A stretch of 8,917 bases of DNA, taken from Syntrophomonadaceae bacterium (GTDB lineage Bacteria > Bacillota > Dethiobacteria > SKNC01). The position numbers and the translations under genes were made by a program. Location of the stretch: NCBI GenBank assembly GCA_003555415.1, contig PWHX01000085.1, forward strand, positions 1-8,917, read 5' to 3'. The notes beneath the pieces are model-generated. The model made no database searches and had not been told where the DNA came from. It worked only from the letters and a program-made list of their open reading frames with translations. Each line of letters begins with the position of its first letter. The stretch's first letter is position 1. Below, in pieces: positions 5,410 to 8,917 of the stretch.

Positions 5410-6144
5410 ATGAGAGTTTGGGATATTCATCCTGGATACCTTTCCCGGAACAGCCTTATGGGGCAGCATGCGGAAATTCATGCCCTGCTAAGTGTAGTAA
5501 GCGGCGGTAAAAAAGGTTACGGGTCGCACCCCGAAACGCTGCGTTGGAAAGGTCACCTGGATAAACTTAAATGCAAACACGATCTTACAGTAAAAGAAAT
5601 GGAACTGCGGAGTTACCGTCATGCCAGTCCCTTCATCTTAGAAGCTTTAAACGTTGATAGTGTGAACAATTTAGAGGGTTTGGACTATGTGGATCAGCCG
5701 GCAGAGCAGTTTAACATACTTCGGCAAAAGTATTTAGAACGTTCCTTAACGGGACGTATTCCCTTACCGGTGCGGGGGAGTGATTTCTGGGCACACCATA
5801 AGTACTCCGTAATGGCTCGAGGCTACAGCTTTTACAAGGAGATACAATCTCTTTTAAAACAAAAAAAGCCCTCCCCTATTAGTGAAGAGAAAAACTTGAT
5901 AGAAGCGGTGCTAGGTATTTTGGAAAAGCCGGTTACCCCAAAAGCCTTGATGAATGTGACACAGCATTTGTGGGGTTATTTTAAGGAAGAAGCTTCTGCG
6001 GCCGAAAAAGAGCAGTACCTTAATTGTCCTCAGGAGCAGTTACCAGCACTGCTTAACAATTTTTATTACCTGGCTCAAAAATATGATAAAAAATACCTTT
6101 TGCATTCTACTGTATTCGCCGACCTGTTTGAGGTGTGGACTTAA
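5410..6144 (+). CDS. Pyrimidine-dimer DNA glycosylase-like domain fused to DUF1722
   Basis: The 244-residue protein has two domains. Residues 1-76 match the Pyr_excise family (T4 endonuclease V type): MRVWDIHPGYL, GQHAEIH (18-24), then YGSHPETLRW (37-46) and RSYRHASP (67-74). T4 endonuclease V cuts the glycosyl bond of cyclobutane dimers using its N-terminal amine and Glu23; by eye Glu22 aligns with that Glu. Residues about 125-240 match DUF1722: FWAHHKYSVMARGYSFYK (126-143), NVTQHLWGYFK (182-192) and EK (199-200). DUF1722 is the domain of E. coli YbgA, whose gene neighbours photolyase phr, so both halves point to UV-damage handling. ATG 5410 has GGAGGG at 5394-5399. The gene lies 24 bases after the selenoprotein gene and touches the transporter gene. 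Whether the glycosylase half is active is uncertain, since T4 Arg22 and Arg26 align with Ala. Confidence 0.85.
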   Translation: MRVWDIHPGYLSRNSLMGQHAEIHALLSVVSGGKKGYGSHPETLRWKGHLDKLKCKHDLTVKEMELRSYRHASPFILEALNVDSVNNLEGLDYVDQPAEQFNILRQKYLERSLTGRIPLPVRGSDFWAHHKYSVMARGYSFYKEIQSLLKQKKPSPISEEKNLIEAVLGILEKPVTPKALMNVTQHLWGYFKEEASAAEKEQYLNCPQEQLPALLNNFYYLAQKYDKKYLLHSTVFADLFEVWT

Positions 6145-6145
6145 T

Positions 6146-7057
6146 ATGGCAAAACTGTTTAAAAGTCGTACCTTTATCTTGATCTTTGCCTTTGTTGGTG
6201 GCTTAGTTTTAAGTGATTTAGCGAGCTATATAGGTGTACTTACCATGCCTGCCTTAGCCGTGGTTTTAACTGTTTCCAGTACCCAGGTATCAGTAAAAGA
6301 TTTTTTGCCTTTGACTAAAATAATACGCCCTGTGTTTTTAACACTACTTTTAAACTTTTTGCTGCTGGGTTCCCTCACCTTGCTATTAGCATGGTGGCTT
6401 ATGCCTACCTGGGATTTATGGGTGGGTTATGTATTAGTTGCAACGGCACCTCCGGGAATTGCCATTATACCCTTTACTTATATCTTACAGGGCAACCTAA
6501 AGCTTTCGCTTTTGGGAACCTTTGGAGCATATCTGCTTTCTTTATTTTTAACCCCGGCATTGGTTTACTTATTTACTGGAGAAGCTGCTGTTTCTCCCTT
6601 GCAACTGCTTAATACCATGCTGCTGCTTATTTTGGTGCCCTTAATCCTTTCACAAATTATTAACATTATCAAAGTTTCCTCCTATATTGATAAATGGAGG
6701 GGGGACATTATAAACTGGGGGTTTTTTGTGGTTATATTTACTGTGGTGGGTGTAAATCAAGAAGTGTTTTTAAAGCAGCCACACATATTGATACCGGTTT
6801 CCCTGGTTGCCATTATAAGTTCCCTTGTTCCATATTTATCGGTGGAATTGTTAGGTAGAAAGTTTAATATAGCGGAGTCGGAAAGAAATAGCTATATTTT
6901 GCTATCCACCATTAAAACTTCTGCTTTTGCTGCGGCGGTGGGGCTTAATTTATATGGTGAAGTCGCTTCGATTCCGGGAGCGGTAGTAAGCGCCTGGTAT
7001 GCCCTGTATTTTATTTTTCTTGGAATAAAAGGTGAAAAGCGCAGATTGGTTCAGTAG
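6146..7057 (+). CDS. Bile acid:sodium symporter (BASS/SBF) family membrane protein
   Basis: The 303-residue, very hydrophobic protein has about nine or ten membrane segments (roughly 10-24, 31-44, 61-84, 91-109, 119-142, 154-174, 190-205, 213-233, 249-268, 275-293). The segment ATAPPGIAIIPFTYILQGNLKLSL (in parts: ATAPPGIAIIP 99-109, LQGNLKLSL 114-122) resembles the SBF-fold crossover with its Pro-rich stretch and G-x-L-x-LS motif. Family members import organic anions with sodium; this substrate cannot be named. The related Acr3 arsenite exporters carry a conserved Cys in this region, which is absent here, so arsenite export is not supported. ATG 6146 lies one base after the preceding stop and uses GAGGTG at 6130-6135 inside that gene, showing tight coupling. 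The same frame opens upstream at 6083, but those codons lie within the other gene and lack a ribosome binding site. Confidence 0.78.
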   Translation: MAKLFKSRTFILIFAFVGGLVLSDLASYIGVLTMPALAVVLTVSSTQVSVKDFLPLTKIIRPVFLTLLLNFLLLGSLTLLLAWWLMPTWDLWVGYVLVATAPPGIAIIPFTYILQGNLKLSLLGTFGAYLLSLFLTPALVYLFTGEAAVSPLQLLNTMLLLILVPLILSQIINIIKVSSYIDKWRGDIINWGFFVVIFTVVGVNQEVFLKQPHILIPVSLVAIISSLVPYLSVELLGRKFNIAESERNSYILLSTIKTSAFAAAVGLNLYGEVASIPGAVVSAWYALYFIFLGIKGEKRRLVQ

Positions 7058-7111
7058 ATAGATTAATGTACTCTCACTATGACAAATACAAAGAAGTGAA
7101 AAGGGATATTG

Positions 7112-7137
7112 CTGCAGGAATTTGTTTCCTTTTGTAG
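7112..7137 (+). other. Imperfect hairpin in the 122-base gap before the transglycosylase gene
   Basis: CTGCA (7112-7116) pairs with TGTAG (7133-7137, one G-T wobble), and GGAA (7117-7120) with TTCC (7126-7129), around a loop at 7121-7125 with a 3-base bulge on the right arm. No long T run follows, so it is a poor terminator. From memory it resembles GCAGGAATTTT-type motifs seen upstream of genes in some Clostridia. A promoter for the transglycosylase gene should lie in this gap, but I cannot pick one. Confidence 0.4.
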
Positions 7138-7179
7138 AAATATGCAAGAAAGTATTTTGGGCTGGAAAGGAAACTAATC

Positions 7180-8917
7180 ATGGTGAAAATGAAAACGCTG
7201 ACAATATTCCTGCTAATCCTGGGGATTATTTTATTCTTATTTTACATGTGGGAATCTTTACCCGTAGGACAGGATCCGGTTGGTGAAGAAAACAAACTGG
7301 AAGAAGATGCACTGCAGGCAGCGGTGGAAAAGGCTCCTGCATACCTGGAGGAAACTGTGCTCCTGGAACTTCTGCTGGATGACTCCAGTGCAAAAGCAAA
7401 AGAGGAGCTAAGGCGCCTTGCAGAAAAAGAAAATGCTGTGGGGTATATGTCGAATCTGGCCCTGGCTGAGAGAAACGGTGACCTGGAGAAGTCTCCCAAG
7501 TTTTACTACAACCGTGCCCTGGATCTTTATGAAACGGATGAGGTTCGTTTGCATCTTGCCGCGTGTTTGGCAGAAAACGGGGAAAAACAAAAGGCAATAG
7601 AGCAGTATCTCTTGCTGGTGCCTAATCGGGAGGCGATGAGCCAACTAACTGAACTGGAAGCCGAAGCCACCGCAGTATCCCGCGCCCTCATGGTAGGCAG
7701 TCACTGGCAGGAGGCAGTTTCCTACATAGATAAGGCACTGGCAGATGAGGACATGACTGCCGATCTACGTTTGGAGCTAACTGGTAAGCTGGGAAAAAGT
7801 TTTGCCCAACTGGGGGAATATGCGAAGGCCCTTCCTTACCTGGAGGAGGCTTACAAGAAAGGGCTTACAGATTTCGCCTGGTGGTATGCCCGGGCACTGG
7901 AAGTCATCGGAGACATCGATGACGCTGTGTCTATTTACCGTGAACTGGGCGAAACGGGGGCTTACCGTCTCGGGCTTATCCTTCGGGATCAGGGCCATAA
8001 GGAGGAAGCAGCACAGGCTCTTGCCCGCAGTGATCATCCTGCTGCCCGTTGGCAGGGTGCAAAATTATGGGAGAAACTGGGTCTCCTTGAGAAGGCCCTG
8101 GTAATATATGAAGAGCTGGCCTACGGTGAAAGCAGGTACGAAGATGATGCAGCTTACAGGGCTTATGTTCTCATGGAGCGGGAGGGTCTAGAGGGCGTGG
8201 AAGAAATGCTGGAAATCCTTCAGGATTATCCTGTCTGGTTAATGCGGCTGACCGGGGAAACAGGGTTGGAGAAAAACCCCACCCCCTCATACGAAACCCC
8301 AAAGTTTATTAAAGTGGTAGAAGCCTTAAAGAAAAATGAACGGACAGAAATGGCGGAAATCGAACTGGCCATTGGCCAGGATACAGCCGGGTTGGAGGAA
8401 AAGTTGGCGTTGGGTGACTGGTATCTGGAGCAGGAAGACTACTTCAGAGCAACCCGTTGGGGAATCAGGTCACTGGATGAGGAGAAGACCTGCCGCGGTT
8501 ACCACCTGGCCTACCAGCGTCCCTTTGAAGAGTATGTCCATGCAGCAGCGGATAAATATGAGCTTGACCCTCATTTGATCTGGTCAGTCATGCGGGAGGA
8601 GAGCCACTTTCGCCCTTATGCCGTATCCTGGGTAGGAGCGAGGGGATTGATGCAGGTTATGCCGGCAACTGGTCAGGACATCGCTGAGCAGAAAAATTCG
8701 GATATTACCGATGAAGATTTACTGAACCCGGAAATCAGCATTGATTTTGGTGCCTATTATTTGCGGCAAATGTTGGATATGTTTGATGATGATGTGGACA
8801 AGGCATTGGCTGCCTATAATGGTGGGTCCGGCAATGTGAGGCGCTGGAGCAGCAGCCTCCTTGGCACCACCGCTGAAGACTTTCCTACAGCCATAACCTT
8901 TGTGGAAACGAGAGAGT
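7180..8917 (+). CDS. Lytic transglycosylase with TPR-like repeats and SLT domain (partial, 3' end cut)
   Basis: Slt70-type enzymes cleave the MurNAc-GlcNAc bond of peptidoglycan to 1,6-anhydro products outside the membrane. The frame stays open for 579 codons to the right edge. Residues 5-24 form a hydrophobic signal or anchor helix. About 45-400 is an all-helical region with TPR-like units, such as LGKSFAQLGEYAKALPYLEEA (in parts: LGKSFAQLGEY 206-216, AKALPYLEEA 217-226). From about 450 comes the SLT domain: LDPHLIWSVMREES (462-475) with catalytic Glu474, VGARGLMQVMPATG (484-497) and AAYNGGSGNVRRW (546-558). ATG 7180 has GGAAAGG at 7164-7170; ATG 7189 is an alternative. Little of the SLT domain is missing. 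The gene is visibly G+C-richer than the left part (36 of 60 bases at 8461-8520). It is co-directional with the operon but 122 bases downstream, perhaps a separate unit. Confidence 0.93.
   Translation, partial: MVKMKTLTIFLLILGIILFLFYMWESLPVGQDPVGEENKLEEDALQAAVEKAPAYLEETVLLELLLDDSSAKAKEELRRLAEKENAVGYMSNLALAERNGDLEKSPKFYYNRALDLYETDEVRLHLAACLAENGEKQKAIEQYLLLVPNREAMSQLTELEAEATAVSRALMVGSHWQEAVSYIDKALADEDMTADLRLELTGKLGKSFAQLGEYAKALPYLEEAYKKGLTDFAWWYARALEVIGDIDDAVSIYRELGETGAYRLGLILRDQGHKEEAAQALARSDHPAARWQGAKLWEKLGLLEKALVIYEELAYGESRYEDDAAYRAYVLMEREGLEGVEEMLEILQDYPVWLMRLTGETGLEKNPTPSYETPKFIKVVEALKKNERTEMAEIELAIGQDTAGLEEKLALGDWYLEQEDYFRATRWGIRSLDEEKTCRGYHLAYQRPFEEYVHAAADKYELDPHLIWSVMREESHFRPYAVSWVGARGLMQVMPATGQDIAEQKNSDITDEDLLNPEISIDFGAYYLRQMLDMFDDDVDKALAAYNGGSGNVRRWSSSLLGTTAEDFPTAITFVETRE

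Noticed and set aside
4410..7057. Arsenic-resistance operon
   Set aside because: There is an ArsC-like protein and a BASS-type transporter, but no ArsR gene; the transporter lacks the conserved Cys region of Acr3, and the other genes are flavoprotein and DNA-repair types.
7142..7177. Eleven-residue reading frame just before the transglycosylase gene
   Set aside because: No ribosome binding site, and it overlaps the one used by the transglycosylase.
7226..7644. Several long minus-strand and other-frame open frames inside the transglycosylase gene
   Set aside because: They are shadows of a G+C-richer coding frame; none has a recognisable motif or ribosome binding site.

Overview
The window looks like a chromosomal piece of an anaerobic, low-G+C Gram-positive bacterium, probably class Clostridia. 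The grounds are strong AAGGAGG-type ribosome binding sites before almost every gene, frequent TTG starts (four of eleven annotated starts), AT-rich intergenic DNA, a clostridial-type 4Fe-4S ferredoxin, a PadR regulator paired with a Cys-rich coiled-coil protein, a quinol-dehydrogenase-type multiheme cytochrome, and an apparent selenoprotein. Genus and species cannot be told from the sequence alone.

Left part (1-2170): serC (phosphoserine aminotransferase, minus strand, cut by the left edge) is divergent from a single-gene hisG unit (long-form ATP phosphoribosyltransferase). Each has a readable promoter. hisG has a terminator-like hairpin in its leader and a strong terminator after it. Middle part (2170-4340): a small XRE-type HTH protein converges on a small ferredoxin gene. 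The ferredoxin is divergent from a padR-type regulator that carries inverted ATGT/ACAT repeats at its own promoter and is followed by a small Cys-rich coiled-coil protein and a terminator. Then comes a membrane-anchored NapC/NirT/NrfH-like c-type cytochrome with five CXXCH motifs, closed by its own terminator.

Right part (4410-8917): five co-directional genes. The first four are tightly spaced and probably form one operon: an iron-sulfur flavoprotein-like protein (CX2CX2CX5C), an ArsC/Spx-family thioredoxin-fold protein, a fusion of a pyrimidine-dimer glycosylase-like domain to DUF1722, and a bile-acid:sodium-symporter-like membrane protein. After a 122-base gap holding a hairpin comes a TPR-plus-SLT lytic transglycosylase, cut by the right edge.

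The main discovery is in the ArsC/Spx gene (5041-5385). A normal ATG with a good ribosome binding site opens a frame interrupted only by TGA at codon 10. That is exactly the place of the first Cys of the family's CXXC motif (residues 10 and 13, as in Spx). A small stem-loop with a G-first apical loop lies 23 bases after the TGA, as expected of a bacterial SECIS element. I therefore read the gene as a selenoprotein with a Sec-Lys-Thr-Cys redox site. Its upstream neighbour, an FMN/Fe-S protein, is a candidate redox partner. A second notable protein is the glycosylase-DUF1722 fusion, which ties an uncharacterised domain to UV-damage repair.
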